DNA of 46,744 nt from Nitratireductor sp. ZSWI3 (lineage in GTDB: Bacteria; Pseudomonadota; Alphaproteobacteria; Rhizobiales; Rhizobiaceae), in the NCBI RefSeq assembly GCF_024655565.1, contig NZ_JANKOF010000031.1, positions 1 to 46,744 on the forward strand, given 5' to 3'. Shown here one piece after another: positions 1-9,622 of this stretch. Each line of letters starts with the position of its first letter. Positions within the stretch are counted from its first letter, which is position 1. Below the pieces are notes generated by a model that did no database searches, was not told where the DNA came from, and saw nothing but the letters and a program-made list of their open reading frames with translations. A program made the translations under genes and the position numbers.

Positions 1-126
1 AAGCAGCGCAACGACGTCCAGCGGCTCGTCCTGTCCCACCCGCAGGGCCGGGCTCTCGCGCGCCGTGGCGGCGTTGCACCGCGCTAACGATGCAAAGGCA
101 TCGCCGCGCGCGGCGCGCCTTGCCAC
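1..126 (-). CDS. Possible 5' part of an unidentified gene, cut by the window start
   Basis: On the minus strand a frame starting at GTG (124-126) stays open for 42 codons to the first base of the window. Its composition looks protein-like (it contains GQDEPLDVVALL). A GGAGG ribosome-binding sequence lies at 138-142, 11 bases upstream of this GTG. A second GTG at 129-131 is better spaced but hits a stop after 15 codons. I do not recognise the product. In GC-rich DNA an open frame this short can arise by chance. The alternative is that the stretch is simply non-coding upstream sequence of the surA operon. Confidence 0.2.
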   Translation of the reverse strand, partial: MARRAARGDAFASLARCNAATARESPALRVGQDEPLDVVALL

Positions 127-182
127 GACACGCGATACCTCCGGTCAGATTGGTCAATAGTTATCTCCCTTGGTATTAGTCA

Positions 183-211
183 TTGTTTTGCCCCATGAAC
201 GGCCGATAAAT
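183..211 (+). promoter_or_regulatory. Possible promoter of the surA-pdxA-rsmA operon
   Basis: TTGTTT (183-188) is followed after 17 bases by ATAAAT (206-211), in a relatively A/T-rich stretch about 75 bases before the surA start. A small CCCTT-A-AAGGG hairpin lies just downstream. The match to the sigma-70 consensus is only fair, and no transcription start is known. Confidence 0.25.
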
Positions 212-285
212 CCCTTAAAGGGCTATGGTGCCGCCGTGTTTGCTGTTATTCCGACGCGGTTACGGGGTGTGAGAGCGAGGCTGTC

Positions 286-1218
286 ATGATGTTAGTCAAT
301 TGCAGGCGCTGGGCGTGCACGGGTCTTTTTGCGCTGGCCATGGCGGCAGCGATGCCGTTCGCGGGTCCGGCCGATGCAACTGAAATCCGCTACGTGGTCA
401 ACAACGTGCCGGTCACCAGCTACGACATCGATCGCCGCGCCGCATTCCTCAAGCTGCAGCGCCAGGGCGGAAACCTGCGCGAGAAGGCCGCCGAGGAGAT
501 GATCGAGCAGACGCTGAAGTTCCAGGAGATGAAGCGTCTCAACATCAACATCCCGGTCGAGATGGTCAACCAGGCTTATCAGCGTTTTGCGGGCAGCAAC
601 AAGCTGACCGCCAGCCAGCTCGACCAGGTGCTGGCGCAGGCGGGCGTCACCTCCGACCACTTCAAGGAATTCATCCGCTCGCAGATCGGCTGGAGCCGCG
701 TCCTGCAGTCGCGCAACAGCGCGCAGAACAAGCTCAGCGAACAGGATGTGGTGGCAAAGATGCTGCAGCAGGGCGGCCAGAAGCCGAGCGCCACGGAATA
801 CATGCTCCAGCAGGTCATCTTCGTGGTGCCGTCGGGCGAGCGTTCGGCGCTCATGGGCAAGCGCAAGCGCGAAGCCCAGGCCATGCGCGACCGCTTCCGC
901 AGCTGCGAGACAACCCGCGATTTCGCCAGGGGCCTGATCGACGTCACGGTGCGCGATCTCGGCCGCTTCCTCGAGCCGCAGCTTCCAGCGGACTGGAAGG
1001 ACATGATCAAGGGCACCTCCCCCGGCAGCGCCACCAAGATCCGCGAGACCGATCGCGGCGTCGAGTTCGTCGGTGTCTGCTCGACGCGCGAGGTCTCCGA
1101 CGACCGCGTGGCGCAGATGGTCTTCCAGAACGAGGAGCAGGGTGATGAGGCGACCGAAGCGGCGACCCGGGAGTATATGGCCGAGTTGCGCAAGAACGCA
1201 CGCATCAGCAGGCGCTGA
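286..1218 (+). CDS. surA: SurA-type periplasmic chaperone / peptidyl-prolyl isomerase
   Basis: The 310-residue protein is a predicted periplasmic chaperone of the SurA N-terminal-domain family, which helps outer-membrane proteins fold. A signal peptide covers about residues 1-31, with a hydrophobic core in GLFALAMAAAMPFAG and an ADA cleavage site. The SurA-like helical region follows (VNNVPVTSYDIDRRAAFLKL, then EEMIEQTLKFQEMKRLNI). A degenerate parvulin-like part lies at about 170-270. It is shorter than E. coli SurA (about 428) and seems to have one weak PPIase domain, as is usual in rhizobia. GAGG at 277-280 serves either ATG at 286 or ATG at 289. It is first in a tight cluster with pdxA and rsmA. 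In related genomes lptD normally lies just upstream; I do not see it here. Confidence 0.85.
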   Translation: MMLVNCRRWACTGLFALAMAAAMPFAGPADATEIRYVVNNVPVTSYDIDRRAAFLKLQRQGGNLREKAAEEMIEQTLKFQEMKRLNINIPVEMVNQAYQRFAGSNKLTASQLDQVLAQAGVTSDHFKEFIRSQIGWSRVLQSRNSAQNKLSEQDVVAKMLQQGGQKPSATEYMLQQVIFVVPSGERSALMGKRKREAQAMRDRFRSCETTRDFARGLIDVTVRDLGRFLEPQLPADWKDMIKGTSPGSATKIRETDRGVEFVGVCSTREVSDDRVAQMVFQNEEQGDEATEAATREYMAELRKNARISRR

Positions 1219-1251
1219 ACATCCCTTTCCGCACCGGTTCGAGGCATAGCC

Positions 1252-2262
1252 GTGTTTCCCCTCGCCCTGAGCATCGGTGACCCGTCCGGCATAGGGCCGG
1301 AACTGGTGATTCAGGCATGGCATCAGCGCAAGGCGCTCGATCTGCCGGCCTTCTACGTGCTTGCCGACCCCGCCCTGCTGGCGTCCAGGGCGCGTCATCT
1401 CGGGCTCGATGCGCCGCTTGCCGAAGTCTCCGCCGATGCGGCCTGCGACGTCTTTGCCGACCGGCTGCCCGTGGCGCCGCTGGAGAACGGCCTGACCGAC
1501 ACGCCGGGCCTGCCCTCACCGGTCAATGCCGCCGGCATCATCGAGGCGATCACGCGCGCCGTCGAGGACACGCTGGCCGGCCGCGCTGCCGCGGTCGTCA
1601 CCGCGCCCATCGCCAAGAAACCGCTTTACGACGCCGGCTTCCGCTTTCCCGGGCATACGGAATTTCTCGGCCATCTGGCGGAGGAGATCACCGGCAGCCC
1701 GGCCACGCCGATCATGATGCTCGCCGGGCCGGAGCTGCGCACGGTGCCGGTGACGGTGCACCAGGCTCTGGAGGCGGTGCCGCGGACGCTGAGCGGCGCA
1801 TTGGTGCAGCAGGCGGCCCGCATCACCGCGCGCGATCTCAGGCTCCGCTTCGCCATCGAGGCTCCCCGCATCGCCGTTGCCGGCCTCAACCCGCATGCGG
1901 GCGAAGGGGGCACCATGGGCCGCGAGGATGCCGAAATCATCGCGCCGGCCATCGATGCCCTGCGCGCCGACGGCATCGACGCCTTCGGGCCGCTGCCGGC
2001 CGACACCATGTTCCACGCGCGGGCCCGGCAGGGCTATGACGCGGCCCTTTGCATGTATCACGACCAGGCGCTGATCCCGGTGAAGACGATCGCCTTCGAC
2101 GAGACGGTGAACGTGACGCTGGGCCTGCCCTTCGTGCGCACCTCGCCGGATCACGGCACCGCCTTCGACATCGCCGGCAAGGGCGTGGCCCGTGCCGACA
2201 GCCTGATCGCGGCCATCCGCATGGCCCGCCGGCTGGCCGACAACGCAGCGCGACACGCATGA
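1252..2262 (+). CDS. pdxA: 4-hydroxythreonine-4-phosphate dehydrogenase
   Basis: PdxA oxidises 4-phosphohydroxy-L-threonine with NAD(P) and supplies the partner of PdxJ in DXP-dependent pyridoxal phosphate synthesis; it is a soluble metal-dependent dimer. The 336-residue protein begins with the family signature [16 protein letters not shown]. It shows the expected metal and substrate segments [27 protein letters not shown] and [11 protein letters not shown]. Length matches the family (about 330-340). The start is GTG at 1252, with GAGG about eight bases upstream. The stop codon overlaps the start of rsmA (ATGA), so the two are probably translationally coupled. Confidence 0.95.
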   Translation: MFPLALSIGDPSGIGPELVIQAWHQRKALDLPAFYVLADPALLASRARHLGLDAPLAEVSADAACDVFADRLPVAPLENGLTDTPGLPSPVNAAGIIEAITRAVEDTLAGRAAAVVTAPIAKKPLYDAGFRFPGHTEFLGHLAEEITGSPATPIMMLAGPELRTVPVTVHQALEAVPRTLSGALVQQAARITARDLRLRFAIEAPRIAVAGLNPHAGEGGTMGREDAEIIAPAIDALRADGIDAFGPLPADTMFHARARQGYDAALCMYHDQALIPVKTIAFDETVNVTLGLPFVRTSPDHGTAFDIAGKGVARADSLIAAIRMARRLADNAARHA

Positions 2263-3086
2263 GCATCGACGGTTTGCCGCCGCTGCGCGAGGTGATCGCA
2301 GCGCACGGGCTGGCGGCCAAGAAATCGCTCGGCCAGAACTTCCTGCTGGATCTGAACCTGACGGCCAAGATCGCCCGCGCGGCGGGCGATCTCAGCGGCG
2401 CGACGGTCATCGAGGTGGGGCCGGGGCCGGGCGGCCTGACGCGCGCCCTGCTCATGACGGGCGCCAGGCGGGTCGTCGCCGTGGAGCGCGACGAGCGCTG
2501 CCTTTCGGCGCTTGCCGAGGTGGCCGGGCATTATCCGGGCCGGCTCGAGGTCATCAGCGGCGACGCGATGGAAACGGATTTTTCAGCGCTCGCCGCCGAC
2601 GCGCGCGACGTCCGCATCGTCGCCAACCTGCCCTACAATATCGGCACCGAGCTCCTGGTGCGCTGGCTGACGCCGGAGGCCTGGCCGCCCTTCTACTCCT
2701 CGATGACGCTGATGTTCCAGCGCGAGGTGGCCGAGCGCATCGTGGCGGCACCCGGCGACAAATCCTACGGGCGGCTCGCCGTTCTCGCCGGCTGGCGCAC
2801 GCAAGCGCGGATCGTCTTCGACGTGCCGCCGCAGGCCTTCACGCCGCCGCCGAAGGTCACCTCCTCCGTCGTGCATCTGGTGCCACGCGCCGAGCCGCTG
2901 CCGGTCGCGGCAAAAACCCTTTCACGCGTCACGGAAGCGGCCTTCGGCCAGCGCCGCAAGATGCTGCGCCAGAGCCTCAAGCCGCTGGGTGGGGAAGCGC
3001 TGCTCGCGGCTGTCGGGATAGACCCGACGCGGCGGGCCGAAACACTGTCCGTCGAAGAGTTCGTGGCGCTGGCGCGCGCCCTGTAG
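2259..3086 (+). CDS. rsmA: 16S rRNA (adenine(1518)-N6/adenine(1519)-N6)-dimethyltransferase
   Basis: RsmA (KsgA) dimethylates two adjacent adenosines in helix 45 of 16S rRNA, a late checkpoint in 30S assembly. The 275-residue protein has the N-terminal [11 protein letters not shown] signature, the SAM-binding loop [12 protein letters not shown], the acidic ribose-binding segment AVERDERCL and the catalytic NLPYN motif. The C-terminal part carries [12 protein letters not shown], typical of the family. The reading frame is open further upstream inside pdxA, but the ATG at 2259 that overlaps the pdxA stop fits the family N-terminus. It is the last gene of the surA cluster and converges on gmk. 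Confidence 0.96.
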   Translation: MSIDGLPPLREVIAAHGLAAKKSLGQNFLLDLNLTAKIARAAGDLSGATVIEVGPGPGGLTRALLMTGARRVVAVERDERCLSALAEVAGHYPGRLEVISGDAMETDFSALAADARDVRIVANLPYNIGTELLVRWLTPEAWPPFYSSMTLMFQREVAERIVAAPGDKSYGRLAVLAGWRTQARIVFDVPPQAFTPPPKVTSSVVHLVPRAEPLPVAAKTLSRVTEAAFGQRRKMLRQSLKPLGGEALLAAVGIDPTRRAETLSVEEFVALARAL

Positions 3087-3117
3087 CATTTTGCAGTCAG
3101 GTGGGCTCACCGGACGT

Positions 3118-3131
3118 CCGCATAAATGCGG
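3118..3131. terminator. Short stem-loop between convergent rsmA and gmk
   Basis: CCGCAT-AA-ATGCGG forms a six-pair stem in the 63-base gap between the two converging genes. It is followed on the plus strand by five A residues rather than T, so it is not a classic intrinsic terminator for rsmA. It may still help separate the transcripts. Confidence 0.25.
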
Positions 3132-3149
3132 AAAAACAAAGGAGCTCTA

Positions 3150-3812
3150 TCACGGCTCTTCGCCAAGCAGGCCTGAGACGAAGTCGAACAAGCCCGGACG
3201 GCGGTCGCGCCGCAGGCGCTCGGCCTCGACGATCGAGCGCACGGACGAGAAGGCACGGTCGAGCTCGTCGTTGATGACGACATAGTCGTAATCGACCCAT
3301 TGCTCGATTTCGAAACGGGCGTTCTTCAGCCGCGTCCGGATGATTTCCGGCGTGTCCTCGGCACGGCGGGTCAGGCGGCCGAGCAATTCCTTCATGGTCG
3401 GCGGCAGGATGAAGATCGACACCACGTCGCCGCGCATCTTCTCGCGCAGTTGCTGCGCGCCCTGCCAGTCGATGTCGAACAGCATGTCGCGGCCTTCCGA
3501 CAGCGCCTTCTCGACCGGCGCGCGCGGCGTGCCGTAGAGATTGCCGTGCACCTCGGCCCATTCGAGCAGGTCGTCATTGTCGCGCAGGAGCTCGAACTCG
3601 CGCTGCGACTTGAAGTGATAGTGGACGCCCTCGATCTCGCTGCCGCGCCGCTGCCGCGTCGTGACGCTGACCGAGAGCTCGAAGCCGGGAACCTGCGCCA
3701 GAAGCGTTCTGGCGATCGTCGACTTGCCGGCCCCGGAGGGGGACGACAGCACCAGCATCAGCCCGCGCCGTGCAATCGCCGCCAGACCTGCAGGAGCGGT
3801 TTCGGTTGCCAT
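3150..3812 (-). CDS. gmk: Guanylate kinase
   Basis: Guanylate kinase phosphorylates GMP to GDP with ATP and is essential for GTP and dGTP supply. The 220-residue protein carries the P-loop [14 protein letters not shown] (GAGKST at residues 27-32), the GMP-binding segment [19 protein letters not shown], and the lid and catalytic region [23 protein letters not shown]. Length is normal for the family. The start lies just past the yicC stop (a three-base gap), in the order mltG-yicC-gmk that is common in Hyphomicrobiales. This implies one transcript, possibly read through from the fab genes upstream. Confidence 0.97.
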   Translation of the reverse strand: MATETAPAGLAAIARRGLMLVLSSPSGAGKSTIARTLLAQVPGFELSVSVTTRQRRGSEIEGVHYHFKSQREFELLRDNDDLLEWAEVHGNLYGTPRAPVEKALSEGRDMLFDIDWQGAQQLREKMRGDVVSIFILPPTMKELLGRLTRRAEDTPEIIRTRLKNARFEIEQWVDYDYVVINDELDRAFSSVRSIVEAERLRRDRRPGLFDFVSGLLGEEP

Positions 3813-3815
3813 GGT

Positions 3816-4706
3816 CTACTCCAGATTCTGCACTTGCTCGCGGAACTGATCCACCACGGCCTTCAGCTCAAGGCCGATGGCGGTGACCGATGCGGCGTTT
3901 GACTTCGAGCACAGGGTGTTGGCTTCGCGGTTGAATTCCTGGCCGAGGAAGTCGAGCTTGCGGCCGACCGCGCCCGCGCCCGCGATCAGCGCCCGCGCCG
4001 AGGCGACATGCGTGTTCAGCCGGTCGATCTCCTCGCGGATATCCGCTTTGGTGGCCAGGAACGCCGCCTCCATGTGCAGCCGCGTCTCGTCCAGCCCGGA
4101 GGTCGCGTCCATCAGGCGCGCCACCTGTTCCTTGAGCCGGGCGCGGATCATCTCGGGGGTTCGCGACGGGTCCGCCTCGGCCTCTGCGGTCAGCGCCTCG
4201 ATCCGCTGCACATGGCCGAGCAGCATGCCGGCAAGGGCCGCTCCCTCGCCGCGCCGCGCCTCATCCAGCCCGGCAAGGGCCGCCTCGAAGGTTTCCAGGA
4301 TCGCCGCGTCCATGGCCTCGCGCGCCTCGTCGTCGGCGCCAGGATCCGGGTAGTCGAGCACCCCGCGCAACGCCAGCAGGCCGTCCGCCGTCGCCGGAGC
4401 GGTGCCGAACTGCTCGTGCAGCCGGCCGGCAAGCTCGGCGACCTCCTTGAGGAAAACCTCGTCCACCACCGGCCGCCGATAGGCGTCGGTCTGGCTGAGG
4501 GTCAGCGATGCCTGCACGTTGCCGCGCGAAAAGCGCTTCTGCAGCGCTTGCCGCGCCGGTTGCTCGATCCGCTCGTAGCCGGGCGGCAAGCGAAAGCGTA
4601 CCTCCAGGCCGCGCCCGTTGACGGACTTGACCTCCCAGGTGATGGCGGCGGTCCGATGCTCTGCGGAGGCACGGGCAAAACCCGTCATGCTCTGGAGTTC
4701 GCTCAT
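3816..4706 (-). CDS. yicC: YicC-family endoribonuclease
   Basis: The 296-residue protein belongs to the YicC/YloC family; the E. coli member is described as an endoribonuclease involved in small-RNA turnover. The N-terminal signature SMTGFARAS and the C-terminal DUF1732 block are clear (MEAAFLATKADIREEIDRLNTH, then GRKLDFLGQEFNREANT). Length matches E. coli YicC (287). The frame is open about 65 codons further upstream, but the ATG at 4704-4706 fits the family start and has AGGGA seven bases upstream. It sits between mltG and gmk, which is the usual rhizobial order. Confidence 0.92.
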   Translation of the reverse strand: MSELQSMTGFARASAEHRTAAITWEVKSVNGRGLEVRFRLPPGYERIEQPARQALQKRFSRGNVQASLTLSQTDAYRRPVVDEVFLKEVAELAGRLHEQFGTAPATADGLLALRGVLDYPDPGADDEAREAMDAAILETFEAALAGLDEARRGEGAALAGMLLGHVQRIEALTAEAEADPSRTPEMIRARLKEQVARLMDATSGLDETRLHMEAAFLATKADIREEIDRLNTHVASARALIAGAGAVGRKLDFLGQEFNREANTLCSKSNAASVTAIGLELKAVVDQFREQVQNLE

Positions 4707-4728
4707 TGTGTCCCTGCCCTGCCGGCGC

Positions 4729-5901
4729 TCAGTTGGCGCTGGTTTCCGGCTTGTCGGCGGCCGCCTCTTCGGCACGCCGCTTCCTCTCCTCGGCGCGCCA
4801 GCGGGCGACGTTCTCGTTGTGCTCCTTGAGCGTCTTGGCAAAGACGTGACCGCCCGTGCCGTCGGCAACGAAGTAGAGTTCGTCGGTCTTCGACGGGTTG
4901 GCAACCGCCTCGAGCGCCGCCCGGCCCGGATTGGCGATCGGCGTCGGCGGCAGGCCGTCTATCAGATAGGTGTTGTACGGCGTCTTCTTGTCGAGGTCGG
5001 ACCGGTAGATGGGACGATCTGCGGGTTTTCCGGCCCCGCCGAACAGACCATAGATGATCGTCGGGTCGGATTGCAGCCGCATGCTGCGTTCGAGCCGGTT
5101 GAGGAAGACGGCGGCGACGCGCGGTCGCTCGTCGGCGATGCCGGTTTCCTTCTCGACGATCGAGGCAAGCGTGACGAATTCGTCCTTGTCCTTTATCGGC
5201 AGGTCGGCATCGCGACGCTCCCAGATGGCGTCGATCATCTCCTGCTGGTCCTCGTGCAGCTTGGCGACGACCGCACGGCGATCCATGCCGCGCGTGAAGC
5301 GCAGCGTATCGGCCGCAAGGCTTCCCTCGGCCGGCATCTCGTCAGGCATCTCGCCGGAAAGTTCTGGCGTTTCACGAATGCGCGCGAACACCTGCTCGAC
5401 TGTCAATCCCTCAGGGATGGTCAGCGAATAGAGCACCGACCGGCCGCTCTTCAGAAGTTCCATGATCTCCTGCATGGAGGCGCCGGCCTTGACCTCGTAT
5501 TCACCGGCCTTCAACTGGCCGTCGGCGCCGTGGGCCCGCACGCCAACCAGGAAGACGCGGGCGTCGCTGATGAGCCCTTCGCGCTCCAGGATGTTGGCGA
5601 TCTCGCGCACGCCGGTGTTCGGCTTGATGAGCACGATCTCCGCCGAACCGGACGGCCCCGGGCGCTCGAATTCCCGCTTGCCGAAATAGAAGGCGATGCC
5701 GGCCAGCACGACCAGGAAGACGAGCGAGGAGAAAACGAAATTGAGGAAGACGATGAACTGGCTGCGGGCCCGCCGCGAGCGCCTGGGCGGCGGCGTTCCG
5801 GCCTCGGGCCGCAATGCCTGGCCGGCCGACTTGAAGCCGCGGCCGCGCTCTTCACCCGTCTGGCGCCCGAAGCCGCCACCATCGCTGGAAGTCTCTGTCA
5901 T
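4729..5901 (-). CDS. mltG: Endolytic murein transglycosylase MltG
   Basis: MltG cleaves nascent peptidoglycan strands at the inner membrane and sets glycan length. The 390-residue protein has a basic cytoplasmic N-terminus, one membrane segment at about residues 49-72 (FIVFLNFVFSSLVFLVVLAG), a LysM-like segment, then the YceG domain. The catalytic region is LASIVEKETG (E250 in VEKET), followed by RVAAVFLNRLERSMRLQSDP and YNTYLIDGLPPTPIANPG. The N-terminal tail of about 48 residues is longer than in E. coli, as in other alphaproteobacteria. It lies between fabF and yicC on the same strand; fabF ends 177 bases upstream. Confidence 0.94.
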   Translation of the reverse strand: MTETSSDGGGFGRQTGEERGRGFKSAGQALRPEAGTPPPRRSRRARSQFIVFLNFVFSSLVFLVVLAGIAFYFGKREFERPGPSGSAEIVLIKPNTGVREIANILEREGLISDARVFLVGVRAHGADGQLKAGEYEVKAGASMQEIMELLKSGRSVLYSLTIPEGLTVEQVFARIRETPELSGEMPDEMPAEGSLAADTLRFTRGMDRRAVVAKLHEDQQEMIDAIWERRDADLPIKDKDEFVTLASIVEKETGIADERPRVAAVFLNRLERSMRLQSDPTIIYGLFGGAGKPADRPIYRSDLDKKTPYNTYLIDGLPPTPIANPGRAALEAVANPSKTDELYFVADGTGGHVFAKTLKEHNENVARWRAEERKRRAEEAAADKPETSAN

Positions 5902-6078
5902 ATCGCCTGGACCGCTCCCTGCGGGAGGGGCGCGAGGCCCGCTTCCCTTCCAAAACTGTCTTGGCGGTCACGGGCCGAACGTCGTTCCGACCGGACCTGC
6001 CGTTACCATCTCGATTCGCCACCCCGGGAGACTGAATTGCGAAAATGGCAAAACTGCAAGCCCGTTTCGCGGCGCTTG

Positions 6079-7335
6079 TTATGCTTCGTAGCGCCGGAAG
6101 ACCAGCGACGCGTTGGTTCCGCCAAATCCGAAGGAGTTTGACAGCGCCACGTCGATCTGGCGTTCGCGCGGCTTGTTCGGCACCAGGTCGATGGCCGTCT
6201 CAACCTGTGGATTGTCCAGATTGATCGTCGGCGGGGCCACGTTGTCGCGAATGGCGAGAATGGAGAAGATCGCCTCGGCTGCGCCGGCAGCCCCCAGAAG
6301 GTGGCCGATGGACGACTTGGTCGACGACATCGAGGCCTTGCCGGCAGCGTCTCCCAACAGACGTTCCACCGCCCGCAGTTCGATCGCGTCGGCCATGGTC
6401 GAGGTGCCATGGGCGTTGATGTAGTCGACATCGGCCGGCGTCATGCCGGCGCGCTTGATCGCCGCCTTCATGCAGCGATACGCGCCGTCGCCGTCTTCCG
6501 CCGGAGCGGTGATGTGGTAGGCATCGCCGGTCAGGCCGTAGCCGACGACCTCGGCATAGATCCTGGCGCCGCGTGCCTTGGCGTGCTCCAGTTCCTCGAG
6601 CACCACCACGCCGGCCCCCTCGCCCATGACGAACCCGTCGCGGTCGCGGTCATAGGGGCGCGAGGCTTTCTCCGGCGTATCGTTGAAGCTCGTGGAGAGC
6701 GCCTTGCAGGCGGAGAAGCCGGCGATCGACAGGCGCGTGACGGGCGCTTCGGCACCACCGGCCAGCATCACGTCGGCATCGCCGAGCATGATCAGCCGGG
6801 CCGCATCGCCGATGGCGTGCGCACCGGTCGAACAGGCCGTGACGACGGCGTGGTTCGGCCCCTTCAGCCCGTGGCGAATCGACACCTGGCCGGAGACCAG
6901 GTTGATGATGTTGCCGGGAATGAAGAAAGGGCTGATGCGCCGCGGGCCGCGCTCATGAAGAATGAGCGCGTTTTCCGCGATGCCTTCGATGCCGCCGATG
7001 CCCGAGCCGATCAGCACGCCGGTGGCGTACTTCTCGTCCTCGGTCTGCGGCTTCCAGCCGGAATCCTCAAGCGCCTGATCGGCAGCAGCGATGCCATAGG
7101 CGATGAACTCGCCGATCTTGCGCTGCTCCCGGGGCTCCAGGAAATCATCCGCATTGAACGCGCCCTCGCCTTCGCGCGGGATGCTGTTGGCGATCTTGCA
7201 CGGCAGGTCATCGACCTCGAATCGGTCGATGCGCCTGGCCGCGCTTTTGCCTGAGAGCAGGTTCTTCCACCCGTGTTCGACCCCGAGGCCGAAAGGGGAA
7301 AGGAGCCCCATGCCCGTGACGACGACGCGTCTCAT
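6079..7335 (-). CDS. fabF: Beta-ketoacyl-ACP synthase II
   Basis: FabF condenses malonyl-ACP with acyl-ACP in the elongation cycle of type II fatty acid synthesis. The 418-residue protein has the complete Cys-His-His site: C168 in VVTACSTGAH, H309 in NAHGTSTMAD and H345 in SSIGHLLGAAG, with the conserved K340. Length is typical (about 413-420). It directly follows acpP, with 47 bases between them and both on the minus strand, so acpP and fabF are probably co-transcribed. Confidence 0.97.
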   Translation of the reverse strand: MRRVVVTGMGLLSPFGLGVEHGWKNLLSGKSAARRIDRFEVDDLPCKIANSIPREGEGAFNADDFLEPREQRKIGEFIAYGIAAADQALEDSGWKPQTEDEKYATGVLIGSGIGGIEGIAENALILHERGPRRISPFFIPGNIINLVSGQVSIRHGLKGPNHAVVTACSTGAHAIGDAARLIMLGDADVMLAGGAEAPVTRLSIAGFSACKALSTSFNDTPEKASRPYDRDRDGFVMGEGAGVVVLEELEHAKARGARIYAEVVGYGLTGDAYHITAPAEDGDGAYRCMKAAIKRAGMTPADVDYINAHGTSTMADAIELRAVERLLGDAAGKASMSSTKSSIGHLLGAAGAAEAIFSILAIRDNVAPPTINLDNPQVETAIDLVPNKPRERQIDVALSNSFGFGGTNASLVFRRYEA

Positions 7336-7382
7336 ATGCTGATCATCCGCCTTGGCTACTGCCTGAAGGAACGCCGAAGGCG

Positions 7383-7619
7383 TCAGGCGGTTGCCTTGTC
7401 GATGTATTTTACCGCGTCGCCGACGGTGAGAATCGTCTCGGCAGCATCGTCGGGGATCTCGACGCCGAACTCTTCCTCGAACGCCATGACCAGCTCGACC
7501 GTGTCGAGGCTGTCGGCGCCGAGATCGTCGATGAAGCTGGCCGCTTCCGTGACCTTCTCGCCTTCGACGCCCAGATGTTCGACAACGATTTTCTTAACGC
7601 GCTCTGCAGTATCGCTCAT
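7383..7619 (-). CDS. acpP: Acyl carrier protein
   Basis: The 78-residue acidic protein carries growing acyl chains on a 4'-phosphopantetheine arm attached to S37 in [14 protein letters not shown]. Length and sequence are those of the essential AcpP. It stands between fabG and fabF. The 248-base gap upstream suggests its own promoter in addition to any read-through from fabD-fabG. Confidence 0.98.
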   Translation of the reverse strand: MSDTAERVKKIVVEHLGVEGEKVTEAASFIDDLGADSLDTVELVMAFEEEFGVEIPDDAAETILTVGDAVKYIDKATA

Positions 7620-7653
7620 GTGAGAACCCTCGACTTTCTGAATTTCCGATCTT

Positions 7654-7681
7654 CGTTAGCTGCACGATTGCCGCTAATCAA
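7654..7681 (-). promoter_or_regulatory. Possible acpP promoter
   Basis: Read on the minus strand, TTGATT (7676-7681) is followed after 16 bases by CTAACG (7654-7659), about 35 bases before the acpP start. The match to the rhizobial consensus is weak. The call rests mainly on position and on the long gap in front of a highly expressed gene. Confidence 0.25.
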
Positions 7682-7867
7682 GCTGAAATGATGACTCCGT
7701 TCGAGGCGGGGATGCCTCCGAGCCGTCCCTGCTCCGTCCGCGACGAGCTCTGCAAGCTCTGCCGGGCGGAACCATGTCGGGCGGGCGCATATCACGATTT
7801 CACGGCACCCGCCAAGCGTTAATCGTCCTTGGTCCACCCCGGCAAGGCCTGCCCGGGCGATACGGCG

Positions 7868-8605
7868 TCAGATCATCGCCATGCCGCCATTGACGTGAAT
7901 GGTCTGGCCGGTGACATAGGCCGCCTCGTTGGAGGCCAGATAGGCGACGGCCGAAGCGACCTCGGCACCGCTGCCCATGCGCTTCATGGGAATGGCGCCC
8001 ATGATGGCCTCGCGCTGCTTGTCGTTGAGCTTGTCGGTCATCGCCGATTCGATGAAGCCCGGCGCCACGCAATTGACGGTGATCGACCGGCTGGCGATCT
8101 CCTGGGCGAGCGACTTGGAAAAGCCGATCATGCCCGCCTTGGACGCGCAGTAATTGGCCTGGCCGGGATTTCCGGTCACGCCGACGACCGAAGTGATGTT
8201 GATGATGCGGCCGAAGCGGCGGCGCATCATGGGGTGCGTCAGCTCGCGGGTCAGGCGGAACACCGAGGTCAGGTTCACCTCGAGGACCGCGTCCCAGTCA
8301 TCGTCGCTCATGCGCACGAACAGGCCGTCGCGGGTGATGCCGGCATTGTTGACGAGAATGTCGACGCCCTCGAGCTCTGATTCCGCTTTCTCCGCCAAGG
8401 CCTTGACTTCGCTACGCTCGGACAGGTTCGCCGGCAGCAGCTTGACGCGGTCGCCGAGGTCGCTTGCCAGCGCCTCCAGCTTCTCCACCCGCGTGCCGTG
8501 CAGGCCGACGACGGCGCCCTGGGCGTGCAGGATGCGGGCGATCGCTTCGCCGATGCCGCCGGAGGCTCCCGTCACCAGCGCCTTGCGGCCGTTGAGATCA
8601 AACAT
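7868..8605 (-). CDS. fabG: 3-oxoacyl-[acyl-carrier-protein] reductase
   Basis: FabG performs the NADPH-dependent first reduction in fatty acid elongation. The 245-residue SDR protein has the TGASGGIGEA cofactor loop, NNAG, and the catalytic set N111, S139, Y152 and K156 (NITSVVGV, then YCASK). The C-terminus GQTIHVNGGMAMI is typical of FabG. It follows fabD with a 75-base gap on the same strand and precedes acpP, the standard fabD-fabG-acpP-fabF order. Confidence 0.96.
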   Translation of the reverse strand: MFDLNGRKALVTGASGGIGEAIARILHAQGAVVGLHGTRVEKLEALASDLGDRVKLLPANLSERSEVKALAEKAESELEGVDILVNNAGITRDGLFVRMSDDDWDAVLEVNLTSVFRLTRELTHPMMRRRFGRIINITSVVGVTGNPGQANYCASKAGMIGFSKSLAQEIASRSITVNCVAPGFIESAMTDKLNDKQREAIMGAIPMKRMGSGAEVASAVAYLASNEAAYVTGQTIHVNGGMAMI

Positions 8606-8680
8606 GGCTTTGTCCTTCCGAAAATGGCGTAGACTATGGGTAGACTATAGCGAATGCACAAGCTGTCGGGCGGGCGGCGT

Positions 8681-9622
8681 TCAGACGAGCGCCTGCATCG
8701 CCGCCTCGATGTCGGCCGGCGCGTTGACGGCAACGGCGTTCAGATCGCGGTTGATGCGCCGGGCGAGCCCCGACAGCACCTTGCCGGAGCCGATCTCGTA
8801 AAGCGTTCCGACACCGTTCTCGCCGAACCAGGCGACCGTCTCGCGCCAGCGCACGCGCCCCGTCACCTGCTCCACCAGCCGCCGGGCGATCTCTTCGGGA
8901 TCGGTGAGCGGCGACACCGTGACGTTGGCGATCACCGGCACTGCCGGAGCGCTCTTGCCGACCTTCGCCAGCGCCTCGCGCATGGCATCGGCGGCCGGCT
9001 GCATCAGCGCCGAGTGGAACGGAGCCGAGACCGGCAGCATGATGGCGCGCTTGGCGCCCTTCTCGGAGGCGAGCCTTGCCGCTTCCTCGACCGCCGCCCG
9101 GGCTCCGGAGACGACGAGCTGGCCGCCGCCATTGTCGTTGGCGATCTGGCACACGGATCCGGCCGAGGCGGCGGCGCAAACCGCTTCCACATCCTCCGCT
9201 TCAAGGCCGATGATCGCCGCCATCGCACCCTCGCCCACCGGCACGGCGGCCTGCATGGCATCGCCGCGGATGCGCAGGAGCCGCGCCGTATCGGCCAGCG
9301 AGAAGGTGCCGGCGGCGCAGAGCGCCGAATATTCGCCGAGCGAATGGCCGGCCACATAGGACACCTTGTCCCGCAGCGACAGGCCGCCCTTCTCCATCAC
9401 CCGCATGGCGGCGATCGAGACGGCCATCAGGGCCGGCTGGGCATTGGCGGTGAGCGTCAGCTCGTCTTCCGGGCCCTCCCACATGACCTTGGACAGCTTC
9501 TGGCTCAGCGCGTCGTCCACTTCCTCGAAGACGGCGCGCGCCTCGGGGAAGGCCTCGGCCAGATCGCGGCCCATGCCGACGGCCTGGCTGCCCTGGCCTG
9601 GAAAGGTGAAAGCGATGCTCAT
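8681..9622 (-). CDS. fabD: Malonyl-CoA-ACP transacylase
   Basis: FabD moves malonyl from CoA to ACP, charging ACP for chain elongation. The 313-residue protein begins [13 protein letters not shown] and has the nucleophile S94 in GHSLGE, with a catalytic histidine in [10 protein letters not shown]. The frame is open 20 codons further upstream, but the GQGSQ block belongs within the first dozen residues, which fixes the start at 9622. It is first of the fab block and is divergent from the ABC exporter genes. Confidence 0.96.
   Translation of the reverse strand: MSIAFTFPGQGSQAVGMGRDLAEAFPEARAVFEEVDDALSQKLSKVMWEGPEDELTLTANAQPALMAVSIAAMRVMEKGGLSLRDKVSYVAGHSLGEYSALCAAGTFSLADTARLLRIRGDAMQAAVPVGEGAMAAIIGLEAEDVEAVCAAASAGSVCQIANDNGGGQLVVSGARAAVEEAARLASEKGAKRAIMLPVSAPFHSALMQPAADAMREALAKVGKSAPAVPVIANVTVSPLTDPEEIARRLVEQVTGRVRWRETVAWFGENGVGTLYEIGSGKVLSGLARRINRDLNAVAVNAPADIEAAMQALV

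Noticed and set aside
292-1398. Long minus-strand open frame opposite surA (368 codons)
   Set aside because: It lies fully across surA and into pdxA, has Arg/Leu/Ala-heavy composition typical of antisense frames in GC-rich DNA, and matches no family.
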